From the NCBI GenBank assembly GCA_016490735.1, contig JAEMWC010000357.1, positions 530,001 to 594,000 on the forward strand: 64,000 bases of DNA, read 5' to 3'. Positions 46,501-56,702 of the stretch are shown here, one piece after another (position 1 is the stretch's first letter; each line of letters begins with the position of its first letter). Both the position numbers and the translations under genes were made by a program. A model generated the notes under the pieces. It was given only the letters and a program-made list of their open reading frames with translations. It was not told the origin of the DNA and made no database searches. The stretch is from Pachyseris speciosa (taxonomy: Eukaryota > Cnidaria > Anthozoa > Scleractinia > Pachyseridae).

Positions 46501-47000
46501 AATATTCAAGTGGACAATCTTGAGCTTTGATGTTGTATAAATACGCTCGGCAAAACTACTAGTAGGTTGATCTCGAGACGTAGAAGATAGGTTTATGGTA
46601 GTAGACTCAAACGTTGAATTGTCGCGTGATGAAGTAGAAGGATAAGGCGAAACAGTGTTAGGAATTGTTTCCATGATGGCATCATAGGTGTGATCTTGAA
46701 TATTTGATGAGACAGAGGAGGTTTTATGCAAATCGACTCCATTCGCTGGAACTTTAAATTTCGGTGAAGAAAAAGATGTAAGAAAACGGGAAGAACTTCT
46801 CAGTTGTCCGCCTCGTTGTCCACGCAATCGACGTAGTATTCCGACGGTTTTTAATGCTTCAAAGACCGGCGAAGAAAGCGGTTTTAAAGTTCCCTCCCTG
46901 TTACGCGTGAGTTGACTTCCACATCGCACAGGAACTTTCCACCAAAAGCGCAATGACAGGAGAAAATTTCTTGAATATAATGACATCATTCAAATTTCCT
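43583..47000 (-). mobile_element. Near-intact CR1-like LINE
   Basis: It contains one uninterrupted protein of 1,111 codons, a ~70-bp 3'UTR (CCCCGGGGAATGCTAATAAA) and a TGTA-repeat tail. The 5' boundary is not fixed; a target duplication was not identified. It lies antisense to and downstream of the coiled-coil gene exons. A second, truncated copy of a similar element is at 18,265-18,912. Confidence 0.85.
43654..46989 (-). CDS. Endonuclease/reverse transcriptase of a CR1-like LINE
   Basis: 1,111 residues without a stop. Order: ~155-residue N-terminal region with no recognised domain; apurinic-type endonuclease from about residue 157 (KIVHLNIRSL, VSETWLN, VLGDLNCNV, SDHLPVYVEF); linker; reverse transcriptase from about residue 560 (SNKSPGPDKVS, ALILLDLSKAFDSI, HGVPQGAILSPLLF, then AYVDDSKIFLSF with the catalytic YVDD at about residues 827-830); C-terminal domain (FSTVWSNTT, LREIKWLPVNEHLHY, FLHRAVNIWNNLD). 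Non-LTR elements usually have YADD, so YVDD is slightly unusual. The protein nicks target DNA and copies its own RNA there. An intact ORF implies recent insertion. The N-terminal Met is the first in frame; a separate ORF1 was not seen. Confidence 0.9.
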   Translation of the reverse strand: MMSLYSRNFLLSLRFWWKVPVRCGSQLTRNREGTLKPLSSPVFEALKTVGILRRLRGQRGGQLRSSSRFLTSFSSPKFKVPANGVDLHKTSSVSSNIQDHTYDAIMETIPNTVSPYPSTSSRDNSTFESTTINLSSTSRDQPTSSFAERIYTTSKLKIVHLNIRSLRSPSHLIELRDWAAANKTEVITVSETWLNTTVTNSEVSIDGYKLYRQDRLHKRGGGVCAYIRKDITVTVLKDISHVSDNYFHQFWLKLQCRKLRSVVICVSYRPPDCPVSCFEELLKPSYIQALTMNKPIAVLGDLNCNVLKESPESKALSNFLSETNLKQIITTPTRITDTCESLIDVILVSSPDLVHARGVINSRISDHLPVYVEFKLKLPKPPPCYISTRSYKRYDPDLFTADLTIKSDQFLSIFSEEDVNHKLATFNDNFLSTLDAHAPIKSIRFRSRPCPYVTPEIKDQMTFRDQLFRRYRQSRNADVWKAYKEARRSVKQLLKNAERDYIRTEVQSHKDNPGSLWKIINTCIPSKEKETPVYSRDTELVANDFNQFFASVGRNAAHTASQLAIDNNINISDTSLFSPPTTTTSSEELFNFTQVTCTQVERIISSMPSNKSPGPDKVSIRIIKDCLPIILGPLTDIINCSFATSTFPNSWKVSEVIPLLKEGDHEEPSNNRPLSMLAVASKICEKVALQQFSNYLQRNGLLSRHQSGNRKYHSTETLNIMISDLLLDAMDNKRLSALILLDLSKAFDSISHSILLQKLRLVATNQTTKWFKSYLSGRTQAVRIGTSTSTPLPITHGVPQGAILSPLLFCIYISDLPLAPQVCNFEAYVDDSKIFLSFPIKDAESAERVLEEDLRRVAAWCCKNQILINPEKTKFLMVGAQQLLRRLPNEIAISFLGKEITPVSSAKDLGIILDNNLTYDQHIHQITSLCMAKLCQINRVKNSFDRNTLRTIISALVLSKLFYFSTVWSNTTAANIKKLQAVQNFAWRIITNTKKFEHITPALREIKWLPVNEHLHYRDTVMTFRCIKGLAPTYLCEPFRKRKSIHYHNTRIRESLDIPLSKTKSGLRRFLHRAVNIWNNLDKDFKQLSLTSLKKKLKMHMLDNYFNDRFL

Positions 47001-47029
47001 GGCTCTTGCGAGAATCTGGTAGATCTTGG

Positions 47030-47650
47030 AATTGAAAATGACAGCTAGACCAGTAATAAAGCGAAATTTAAAAGGACCTGGTGGTGTTTTTTTAAGTATA
47101 TTTGGGAAGAGATATTTTATTTTAAAAGGATTAGTTAAATTTAATCAGGGGAATCTGACGAAATATTCAGAAGATTTTCATGAAGGTTTAAAATTGGAAT
47201 TTGAGGTTGAAAATTAGTAAATGGACACCAAAAGAGTTCCCGTGACCAACCTGCAGTGCCTTTGTCGGGTGTCAACTGTCTGGTGGTGTTTCAAAACATT
47301 TTTACTCAGTCGGGATTCCTGTGGAACGGAACTGACACAACTCTGACAATACCGCCATGTTGGCAAAAGATAGCACGATAGCAGTGTGCCGTTCTCAGAG
47401 GGGAAACACAGCTTTTTAAAACTGTAAATCGAAAGATAAAGTTCTCTCCATTACTCGACTTGAAGCAGGTTGAAGTGTGAATTCGCAGTTATTATATAAG
47501 TTTATATTGATGCTTAATTTATAATTATGATGATTCTCTACAAATATTGTTTGTTCTTTGGATTTAATAGAAAATCATAACATCATGAACACAACGACTT
47601 AAAAAAACTGATCTTTCCTGGTCATCTCGTTGAAATATGACCAGGTCCCT
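47030..47650. other. Stretch without recognised features
   Basis: AT-rich sequence upstream of a SINE; a short open frame at 47026-47217 has no family motif. Confidence 0.35.
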
Positions 47651-47653
47651 GTT

Positions 47654-47790
47654 GGCTTGTTAGCTCAGTTGGCCGAGCGCTGCACCGGTATCGCAGAGGT
47701 CGTGGGTTCGAATCCCGTACAAGCCTGAATTTTTTCAGGCTTTATTTTTCACTGCTGCTTAAGTAGTGTTCATAGCTGCCATGATCATTC
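47654..47790 (+). mobile_element. tRNA-derived SINE (Thr-like head)
   Basis: 47654-47725 folds as a cloverleaf: perfect acceptor GGCTTGT/ACAAGCC, D stem GCTC/GAGC, anticodon loop CCGGTAT (GGT if read canonically, but U33 is replaced and the stem has a mismatch), B box GGTTCGAATCC. It runs straight into CTGAATTTTTTCAGGC and a body also found at 10,066. The body makes it a SINE rather than a tRNA gene. Confidence 0.7.
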
Positions 47791-47799
47791 ACAGATTCA

Positions 47800-49220
47800 T
47801 TCTTTAATCCGCAGATTCAAATATATGATTTTCATATCTTCATCCTCACTTACGCTGTGAGTTGGATTTCCAATTTTCTCCAGACAATCTTCTATCTGCT
47901 AATCTTGTTTAATTTCCTTACGTGACAATTTTTGCCTAGAATCTAGCGATGAACCACTCTTGGATGCTAACCACTGTTGTATATATTCGTTCCTTAATTT
48001 CTTTTTCATATTAGAATGAGCAGTCTTGAGGTTTTGCAAGGTTACGGTTTCCTGTGTAAAATTATTGGGCACCATAACATCACTACTGAATACACTAAAA
48101 GATTACCTTTATTTTTTTGCATATTGGAATGCTTCACGTAACAAAGGGTTATTTGTTTGATAATTCAGTCGCCGCCAATTATAAAATTATATAGCTGCTT
48201 TGATATTAACACATTCACTTAAGGGTTACTCACTTAAGTGAGAGAGTGAGTGAGTGAGTGAGTGAGTAACAGTAACAGTATATCTTTATTGTGCCGTACT
48301 CTCACAAGGGAGGTATTGGTCTCTTTACAATAAAGAGTCTAAAATTTTAACGACTTAAGTGAGTGATTGAGTGAGTGAGTGCCATAACACTGCTTCCTAT
48401 ACCTCATGGCATGACTACGTCATCCATGAGCTAAAAATCAAGAGCACTGTAGATGGCGGACGGAATTTGAAAAAGCCTACGTGTAGCCGTACCCACCCCC
48501 AGAGGAAACCCGGGAGGAAGGGAACGTCTATGAAGGGCTGGCACGAATCGTGCCACGGCACGTGACTTCACAGTAATTTGTGTAGGTTGTTTAAATAAAT
48601 TCTATTTTCTGCGAAAGTGTGTATGTTTACTCGTGTAGACAAAGGCCTTAAATTTCTGTTCTTTAGAGTTCATGATCATTTGCTAGTAAATGTTCCTTTT
48701 TCAAATGCATACTGTGTTTTTAAGAGATTGAAAAGGATTACGAGCAATATTTGATCAAAACCAAGACTGAAGGCAATCTTTGATGTAAACCGATCGCGCT
48801 AACAAATCATTTCGTCGTGTAGGTAGTAACAGCTTGTATTTGTAGGCACTGTTGTCAATACAAAGGATGGTTGAGATCGGATCTTTGAAACATGTAAATC
48901 TGATGAGAATAAGTGAAATTGCATGGATAAACTGTTTTTGTAGGCGAGACCTTGGGATTTGTGCACTTTCAAGTAGCGAGAACTTTTAAAATTGACGTAA
49001 TTAAGTCACCATACTGCCGGAAAACAAAAACGAAAGGTCAATTTCTTTATCGGTAGCTTTAAGGCAAGCCTATTTACTCAAGTGCCGTACACGCTTCCGC
49101 TTTCCAACCGTTTTACTAGCGCGGTCATTGCATGATGCAGCCATTTTTTTCCTGGATTCCTTCGGTGGTGGTGAACTTCTGAGCAAGTGGTAAGTGATAA
49201 ACTGAAAGTTAACTTTGCTC
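47800..49220. other. Intergenic stretch with a LINE-tail-like repeat
   Basis: 48,225-48,300 and 48,355-48,382 have GAGT/AGTG repeats around TATCTTTATTGTGCCGTACT, resembling a minus-strand LINE 3' end with a (ACTC)n tail. The rest shows nothing recognisable. Confidence 0.4.
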
Positions 49221-49225
49221 TTTAA

Positions 49226-49246
49226 CCCTTTCCTGCCCAAGGGGTT

Positions 49247-49300
<54 letters not shown>

Positions 49301-49326
49301 AATTGGCACTCACGGGCGGGAAAGGG
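49226..49326. mobile_element. Mini-MITE copy 1 (101 bp, TTAA flanks)
   Basis: Ends CCCTTTCCTGCCC and GGGCGGGAAAGGG between TTAA at 49222-49225 and 49327-49330. The interior contains GACGAGTAAAATCGTC, a small hairpin. Confidence 0.8.
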
Positions 49327-49358
49327 TTAAATGGGGACATAGTTTTTGATGATGTTAA

Positions 49359-49369
49359 CCCTTTCCTGC

Positions 49370-49434
<65 letters not shown>

Positions 49435-49460
49435 AATTGGCACTCACGGGCGGGAAAGGG
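49359..49460. mobile_element. Mini-MITE copy 2 (102 bp, TTAA flanks)
   Basis: Same orientation and one base longer than copy 1, otherwise identical by eye. Flanked by TTAA at 49355-49358 and 49461-49464. Only 24 bp separate the two flanked copies. Confidence 0.8.
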
Positions 49461-49464
49461 TTAA

Positions 49465-50431
49465 ACAGTGAAAGTTATGGCTATCGTGAAAAATATTAAA
49501 CACTTGATGACTGGTCCAGAGGGAAAGAGTGAACTTTGTTTTCCGACAAATTGCGCGTGTGCAAAGCAATGTTCAGAGTACCGGTAAATTTTAGGGAAAA
49601 TCGTCTCAAATAGCCTCAAGAAAAACGCTTGATAAAGGCAGTTTTTGTTATTGACTGAGTATTTTTGGAGGCCTCATGTCCAATGAGACAAGCGATTTCT
49701 TCTCTTCATTCACAAACGCTCGAAGTGCAGAACAGACTCCATCATAGAAAAGAAATCAAAAGAATAAGAGGTGGTCGACTTAACCTTTACTCTGGCTTTT
49801 TTATACCGATACTCTGACTACAGCAACTTAATTAATTACATATCAAGAAAAGTGTCGACTGTTGTAGTTGTAACTGGGATTTCTAAAAAATCAGTCAAAA
49901 TTTTATAGACACAAGAGCTTCTAATCCACACGAAAAGTATTTCAGATCAGCGCATTCTTCGAATCCTATGTCAATTATCGTATGTTCGTTCAAGCGTTGT
50001 TTTGCCGTATTGTTTTAATCGAAGCACCTAAGCAAGGACCAGTGTTGGGAGTAACGAGTTTTGAGCATGATTTCTGAATTCAGTTCTTAAGGCATTTTTC
50101 TCGTCTGTAATTAACCTTTTTAAGTCAGCCGTCACAATTAGTTAATTTGTACACTCCGGTCCTAATATAAGAGTTGAATGAAAGATTTTATCCCAGCGCG
50201 ACTCTATTTCTGGTGCAGTTAACTGTAAGACCGTAACAGTATTCTAAGATACAAATGTTGATGTGATGCCTTTAGAAGACGTTTTTAAAAGTTACTCTGA
50301 GAACAAATAATATGAGAAAGCATTGCCTTTGTAGACGAGGCATAAATGCTATGTTAATGTAAATGGGTTATCAACCGAATGCCATTAAAGTGCCATGAAA
50401 CTGAAAGTAGACTGCGGAAAAAATAGAGAAG
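49465..50431. other. Stretch without recognised features
   Basis: AT-rich sequence between the mini-MITEs and the composite transposon; nothing supportable was found on either strand. Confidence 0.35.
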
Positions 50432-50862
50432 TTAAGGACGGTGCCTCTTATTGCTAGTGCGCATTCGTTCTGCGCACCACGCATCCATCTTATCTTGCGC
50501 GATAACTCGCGCGATTTCCTCAGAGGATTGTTTGTTTTGGTGGTTATCATATTTTTTGTAAGCTCTTGATTTAGCGGATAGTTTTACAGGATTGGCAACA
50601 GGCTGTCTACACCAAAAACTCGTAAACGAAAGCGTTATTGTGGTGTGTTTTATGAAATTACGCTGAATCACGCCGGGAAAAGCAATTGAAGTGAAGTGGC
50701 AAATAATATAAGAATAGGCCTTTTTACAGTTCCCGGCGCCATCTTGGAATAGTAACCGCGCGAACACGATGTCGAGGCTCGCGTTGAGTCGTGGTTTGTA
50801 TCTTGAGGTGATTTGTGTAGAACAAGGTGTATATTCTCAGGTTTTCTTCTATTATTTGGATA

Positions 50863-51725
50863 ATGAACGAAAATTACAATCCCCAAGACACTCCTTTGTC
50901 TTCGAAGAAGAAAAGAGGAAAGCATTGTGCTGTTTTTGGCTGCAGCAACAGCTACTATGACAAGAACGGGCATTACGCTGGCTACCATTTTTTCACATTC
51001 CCAAGTAGCGCAAAGTGAAGGATTCGATGGTGCAATCTCATAAAACGGCAGCGTGGAAGGGACGGTTTCTTCGTGACCAAAGCAACTGTGGTTTGCTCGG
51101 AACATTTCCACAGTTCAGACATTATTAGAACTCTGACAGGCCGCTGGGACTTAAAGAAAGGTTTGTAATGTTGTATGAAGGCAGCATTAATTTTGATAAT
51201 TCATTATCAACGCAACTCAGCTGATGTCTGTAACATAAATAAGCTGACAACTTTCACAAGTTAACTCTCTTAACTAGAATGCTAAGATAAGTATTATGAG
51301 AGTGTTATATAAACGTTTACCGCTGTTTAATAGATTGTACGTCCAAAATGTTGTGGTTGTGGAACTTGTTTGCAGGACCTGATTCACTGTTCCTTGTTCA
51401 CCAAGATCATTCAAACATGGTGCTATGACATTGTATCAATTTCTTGTTAGTACTTCATTACTTATGTTATCATTTCTTTTACTTTGTTGTTTTAGCATAG
51501 ATTATATGTGTTTCTGTTGTTTTGATTTGCAAATAAATAAAAAATAAAAATAAATTGTCAATTTAAATTATTATTACTGACAACAGTATTGCTTTGTTTT
51601 CTTCAGGTGTAGAGCCTTCCCAGTTTTCGTGGACGAGACAGAAGCCAGCAAGAAAGGCCCCAAAATCTATCTCCTTATTCTCAGGACAAATGTTAATGCA
51701 TACTTTGAGTTCAATTACATTTAGT
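50863..51725 (+). pseudogene. THAP-domain transposase N-terminus, broken
   Basis: Two exons, 50863-51160 and 51607-51725 (donor AAAG/gtttgt, acceptor TTTCTTCAG, phase kept). Exon 1 has a THAP zinc finger: CAVFGCSNS, YHFFTFPSS, RIRWCNLI, VVCSEHFHSSD. This is the C2CH site-specific DNA-binding domain common in P-element, Kolobok and ISL2EU transposases. A TGA at 51016-51018 interrupts the domain. Exon 2 gives the usual post-THAP linker (VEPSQFSW) and stops at 51723. The catalytic domain expected after it is absent; 51,726-52,200 shows no DDE-type sequence. Confidence 0.65.
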
Positions 51726-52422
51726 TTATTCATCGCTTCTTATGTCCACCTATGAAAACTATAAATAGAACTACTGTACTTAGATTTGTTTTGGTTCAGA
51801 AGGATGTGCCTGTATGGGTGGACTTCATTTTTTTTCTTTTAATTAATAAATGATGTAAATAACAATAAACAGAACATATGTAAAGTTTAACAAGCCAAGT
51901 GGTCATTGGCCTTCATTCTGGTAAGGGAAAGTGTAAATCAAGGCTGTGCTCTAGCAGTGCCCGGAGGCCCCTGGTGACTTACTTTAGCCCTTGGGCAACA
52001 AGGAAACCTTAGTTTTAGCACAAAATTACTATGCTGCACCCTGAATTTCAAAAGCTCAGAGGTTTGGTCTCCTAGAAGTTTTTCTTAGAGCACAGCCTTG
52101 ATGTTACTGTAAATTTTATTGCCTCAGAAAAATATGGCTATAGCCACTGACCTCAGACAGACAGATCTGATGGTCATATCATTATAAGCAATAAATGTTA
52201 TGCAATGACTTCACTTGTCGCTTAGCATAGTTTTTTCAGCTATTGTAATGATGGTTTGTAGGTGGGAATTGGCTTCATAATATTTTTTTACATTTGAATA
52301 CTTGTAGCTTGTAGGTGAACTCTCAATTAAACCCAGTCCTTGTTCAGGAATATTGTCCATAGGCAAGCCAACCACCATGGATGTAGAGGGGCTTTCCTCG
52401 CTGAACTCGTTTGGTGAGAATC

Positions 52423-54124
52423 TCAGGGAAAAGAGCACCTGTAAAAGAAATAAATCTTCGGCAGAAAGTCATTGAACCAAGTACTGTTGTCTGGATAAAT
52501 GTATTCAATAAATAATGGTCTGTCCTCTCCGAAGTACACCACGAAAACAATGCCCTTAAGATTTATGTTGGAACAGTAGAGCTGTCTCTGAATTTGATAG
52601 TAGTAGTCATGATTTCTTTTAAGTGTGACAGTTCCATCAGTTAGTTTCTCCAAAAAGAAATTCTTGGATTTACATGCCTCATCAACAGTCATGCCTGCCT
52701 TGCTTAGGGGAGATTTTATTTCCATTCCCCACTTTTCATTTCTGTTTATGTAGGTAACTATTCTGTCCATGCTGGCTCCCAGATAAGGTGTGTCTTTAGA
52801 GACCAAAAGCCCTACTTCCTCGACATGGACGACAATCCCATCTTTTCTCATTTCCCTTGTAAATATGTCCACTGCCTTTTGCTCACTTTCAATGCCATAC
52901 TGAACAGCATCTGTCGTGAAGTTTGAATAAAGTATTGACTTCACTTTGTTTGAAGGTTCCACTTTTGTCTTGGCCGCTTTGCCAAAATTCGAGGCTGTAA
53001 GAAGGGTTTTCCTCTTTTCAAACCAAAGATTGTTTCTGTTTTGTCCACGTGTTAGCCTCTCCGTTTCCTGGATCTCCTCCTGGGTGATAGATAAATTGTG
53101 GACGTGTTCATCAACCATCCTTTTGAAGTGTTTTGTGCCTATGTCATAGCTGTCTGTGAAGGGAACGCTTTCTGGTTCTTCCTCTTCTTCAAAGGAGGCA
53201 GGCTTAGTACAATTTGACTGGATGTCGTGGAACGAGAAAAATGAGCTGGAAGGCAGACAGTTTTGAAGATTTTCGCAAAAGGTCTTGAGATTCTGTTCAT
53301 TTTTAGTTCGCTGCTGTGGAGCTCGCGAGTCAAAGTTTATAATTTTGGGTTGAAGACGAATATTTTTCTTTCCGAATCGTATTTTCCTAATCAAAACTTG
53401 GTCGAGTGGTTTCGCAGCAACGCTTTGGTTTCGTGGCACTACCCATACTGAGAGGCGGGATGTGCAGCTTAAAGGTTCGGAATGTTTTTGCAAACCTCTT
53501 CTGGTAAAATCTTCGATGGCAAATAGGACGCCTCCGACGTGATTGCATTTTCCCCTGCCTTGGGACCCAAGACCAGCCGGACACGTGCAGGTAGCCCTCA
53601 ATATATCACATTGATTTGAGAACTCTACCAAAACTCTGTACGGCGTCTTCTTCATCGACGGTAGAACACTAGCTTTCACATACGTCAAACCTTGGTAAGT
53701 TTTACTTTCTAGCCGTTTTACGTTGCCTTCGAAAAAAAATTTATACGATTTCAGTTTCTTGTAGTTTGTCCCCTGAAGCACATTGTGGCGGTATTTGCGA
53801 GTTGACACAACTAAGTAATCATAAAGCTGAATAAAATTCAACTCTGGCATCTGACGAAGTTCTGTAGACAATCCAAGAGCAGAGATTCGTCTCAGTGTTT
53901 CATCGTACTTAAAATCCGCATTGATTTCCACAGTTGCTTGGTGGTTTTGCTCCGACGGTACGACACTCCTCATAAGCAAAGCGTAAACCTTCAAAACTAA
54001 AGTCCGCTTTCGTGCCGCCGGCTCCTTCCGAATTGGACTTCAAATTATCCCTAAGATCTTTCACTGTCAGCTTCTGGATATCTTCCAACGTTTTAAGTTC
54101 CTTTTCTTTATATATCAAGACCAT
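52423..54124 (-). pseudogene. SAP / SWIM / YqaJ-type nuclease of the inner transposon, frameshifted
   Basis: The likely start is ATG at 54124. A SAP-like helix pair (LTVKDLRDNL) follows, and the frame shifts near 53,995 into the long frame 53994-52423 (523 codons). That frame contains a SWIM finger (CTCPAG, then CNHVGGVLFAI, about residues 134-160) and a YqaJ/lambda-exonuclease-like PD-(D/E)xK domain: GIESEQKAVDIF, LGASMDRIV, WGMEIKSPLS and DYYYQIQRQLYC (residues ~380-480). The Glu, Asp and Glu-x-Lys positions are intact. Another frame break near 52,430 separates the C-terminal EILTKRVQRGKPLY. YqaJ proteins are 5'-3' DNA exonucleases of viral and transposon recombination systems. The specific job in transposition is unknown. 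Confidence 0.7.
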
Positions 54125-55338
54125 TTTTTGAAAGATTAAATCATCTGTAGAGCGAAACGTGACTGAAACAGCTGTATCCTCACTGTGTTTATATTTCGCG
54201 GGTCAACGCGAGCCTCGACATCGTGTTCGCGCGGTTACTATTCCAAGATGGCGCCGGGAACTGTAAAAAGGCCTATTAAGTCTTAAGCTTAATCAAAACA
54301 TATCGCTGTATAAACTGATTCAAAGGAATCGCTTAAAAAAGTCATGTCCTACACATATCGGTTTGATACACAACAAATCCGTTTCGGTTTTATTCTTTTA
54401 TTTTATTGCTGTTTCAACAATAATAAAAAGAAAGATGTTTTCATTGAAGGTAAGATATAACATAACACGATGTCTTACCTTCGTAACTGATGAAAAGCTT
54501 GAACTTAATTGGCCTGAATAACGGACTGAGAAAATCAGAAGCAAGGAATCACGAATACTGGCTCTCAAACTGCGTAGTTTTAATGCATTTCAAAACTCCT
54601 TCCAGAAAGATAATACAACCACAAGAAACAACTAACTACAAAACGTGATCTTACGTACGTGTTTGTCTCCCACTTCGCCAGAGCCTAAAAGGGCAAGTTA
54701 TATTGGAAAAAACTTTGAAATTTACGCAAAATGCACCTCTCAAAACGTCTTCGAATTTGATCTTAGCATTCAAAGCCATCTTCATTGAAAAAATGTCCTC
54801 TAATTCCCGAAGAATCAAGTAAACTTTTTGTTCCAGCATGTGTCGCCATACCGGATATCCCAGCATGCCCAAGGAAAAGACATGCAAATATTTCACTAAC
54901 TAGGGAGGGGGTAGAGCAAAAAATTGTCTCAAGCCCCCAAAACAGCGCCTTAAAAGTAGAAAATAACCAATTTAGCTCTAAAAAACGCATGGTGACCCCC
55001 ACTTTTTACCTCACAAAACGAAAGTGGTAAGCCTACTCAACACGTGGTGATTTTTTCGTAGTTCGCAAAATATATTTAGCCTGTGTTTTTGCTCAACTAA
55101 AAGGGAGCAGTCAGGGCCAAAAATGCCTCCAATGCAATGATTTTGTAATAAATACCACATAAAAAGTAGTTTTTATATCACCAGTTGTTATTTGTTTCAA
55201 AGCTTTTGGTTTGTTGTTGCCTTGGTATATGTAAACAGGAATTCTAAGGAAATGTTCAGAGAAATATTTCTTCTTTTCTTTTTTGCGAAAAAAATACTAA
55301 GTCTCTATTTTTTGCAGCTTTGGAATTAATTATCTCTG

Positions 55339-55369
<31 letters not shown>

Positions 55370-55459
55370 CAATTTTCGTTAGCCCTTACCAACATCTACA
55401 TTTTAGAATAGTGATCATCTGCGAAAAAATATCTTCGTATTAAGAGGCACCGTCCTTAA

Positions 55460-56300
55460 GGAAAATTCCCAGATATGTCTCAGATTGTGCTCACGTGTCG
55501 TAAGGTTTAATGATTGGGTACAGTTAACACTCACTGGATAAGAGCAACTGAAATAGATCTGAAGACAAACAGACGTCCGTTTATCGACATTTGGGTTTAT
55601 CCAACCCGGTTTGGTCTCCTCTTACTATCCTAGCCGCCATCAGTTAAGGAGCAAACATTGCGTTAATTTGCAATTGTTATTTGGCAGTTGACAAAATTTA
55701 ACTTTGCCTGGCCCGCGTGGGTTTCAACTTCTTTTTTGCCATTTGAAGTCCTATGCAAATGCAGGCGTTGCATCCCGGCCGTCAGCGTCCTGATTATTTG
55801 CGAATAACGGTTCTCAAAATAGGATTTCGGCGATGCAAACGTCTAAGAATGTATTTTCGTTTTTGTTAACAACTTTGTTTTTAGCGGAACTACTCCCTTG
55901 ACGAAAGTTTCACTTTCTAACATGTTTTTCTTTTTTTTCAACTTCCTATTTTTCTTCGAAACATCAGTAATGTTAAAGAGGTCATCGCTGACGTAACCTA
56001 GGTAAGAGTCGAATTTTTAGATAACACTTAGTGGAAACATTTTTCCCGTCTCGTTTCTCTATCCAGTAAGTGGTGTTTGATTTGCATTCCAAAAGTTTTC
56101 TTGTGTCCACTCACGCAAGTTTATTACTCTCCTATTTTCCTCTTATCAATACATTTTTTTATTAAAAGCTGAAACAACTGTTACGTTGTTAGGGGACTGA
56201 CAGGGCTACAGTAAACAACAGGTTGGAGAAGTCTTAACTTACTATTCTCTTCTCCAACGGACCACGACAAGGCTCTTATTAAGTTTACTTAGGTGGTAGG
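55460..56300. other. Stretch without recognised features
   Basis: Nothing coding or repetitive could be supported. Confidence 0.35.
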
Positions 56301-56702
56301 TAGCTTTATTAAAAATCCATTGCAGCCCAAGGGCTGGATTACGGGCTGTGCAATACGTAATACTAAAATACGAGAAAGGGTAGAAAAAATAAAAAAAGCT
56401 ATTATAAAGATACTCCGTCATGAAATTTAAAAAATAGCCGCGAATTTACGATGATAAAACCATTAGAAAATAGCCGCGTTATGCATGATAAAACTATTCA
56501 TTAGTCTATTTGTTCTACAAAGAGGTACGTTAAAAGCGCGCTTTCTCCTTAAGGCTACAGTACTAAGATTACGTGGCGGCAAAAGGCCATGTAATTTGTG
56601 GAGGCTGTTGTCCTTAATCTCATTGAATAGGCGCTCTGTCAGCCATTGGCGCCGTTGATGGAGGGTGGCAATGTTGCACTCTTTGAGAGCCTCTTGATAG
56701 CC
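56300..56702 (-). mobile_element. 5'-truncated LINE remnant (RT C-terminus and 3'UTR)
   Basis: On the minus strand 56702-56463 encodes YQEALKECNIATLHQRRQWL, then LFNEI, LHKLHGLLP and RNLSTVALRRKRAF, the usual end of a CR1/Jockey-type LINE protein, with a stop at 56463. The 3'UTR follows to ~56,300 (GCCCTTGGGCTGCAATGGAT). It contains a small internal duplication of AAAATAGCCGCG. Confidence 0.65.

Larger units (their letters stand above)
50717..54273. mobile_element. Inner DNA transposon, 71-bp perfect TIRs, THAP + YqaJ genes (ISL2EU-like)
   Basis: TIRs at 50717-50787 and 54203-54273 begin GGCCTTTTTACAGTTCCCGG and match base for base. TA lies outside each end (TA target). It encodes a THAP protein on the plus strand and a SAP/SWIM/YqaJ protein on the minus strand. 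I recall ISL2EU elements (PIF/Harbinger relatives) as pairing a transposase with a YqaJ nuclease and a 2-bp target, which fits. No DDE transposase domain is present, so the copy is an internally deleted derivative. Confidence 0.65.
50436..55455. mobile_element. TTAA-flanked DNA element carrying a second transposon
   Basis: Ends GGACGGTGCCTCTTA and TAAGAGGCACCGTCC are perfectly inverted, flanked by TTAA at 50432-50435 and 55456-55459. Without the inner 50,717-54,273 element it would be about 1.46 kb. The outer sequence has no transposase of its own. It is probably a Kolobok- or piggyBac-type non-autonomous element by its TTAA target. Confidence 0.7.

Noticed and set aside
47654..47725. Free-standing tRNA-Thr gene
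   Set aside because: U33 is replaced, the anticodon stem is mismatched and the sequence continues into a SINE body also found at 10,066.
50432..50767. 111-codon minus-strand frame at the left end of the composite transposon
   Set aside because: It lies across the outer element end and the inner TIR and has no domain; probably chance coding in repeat DNA.
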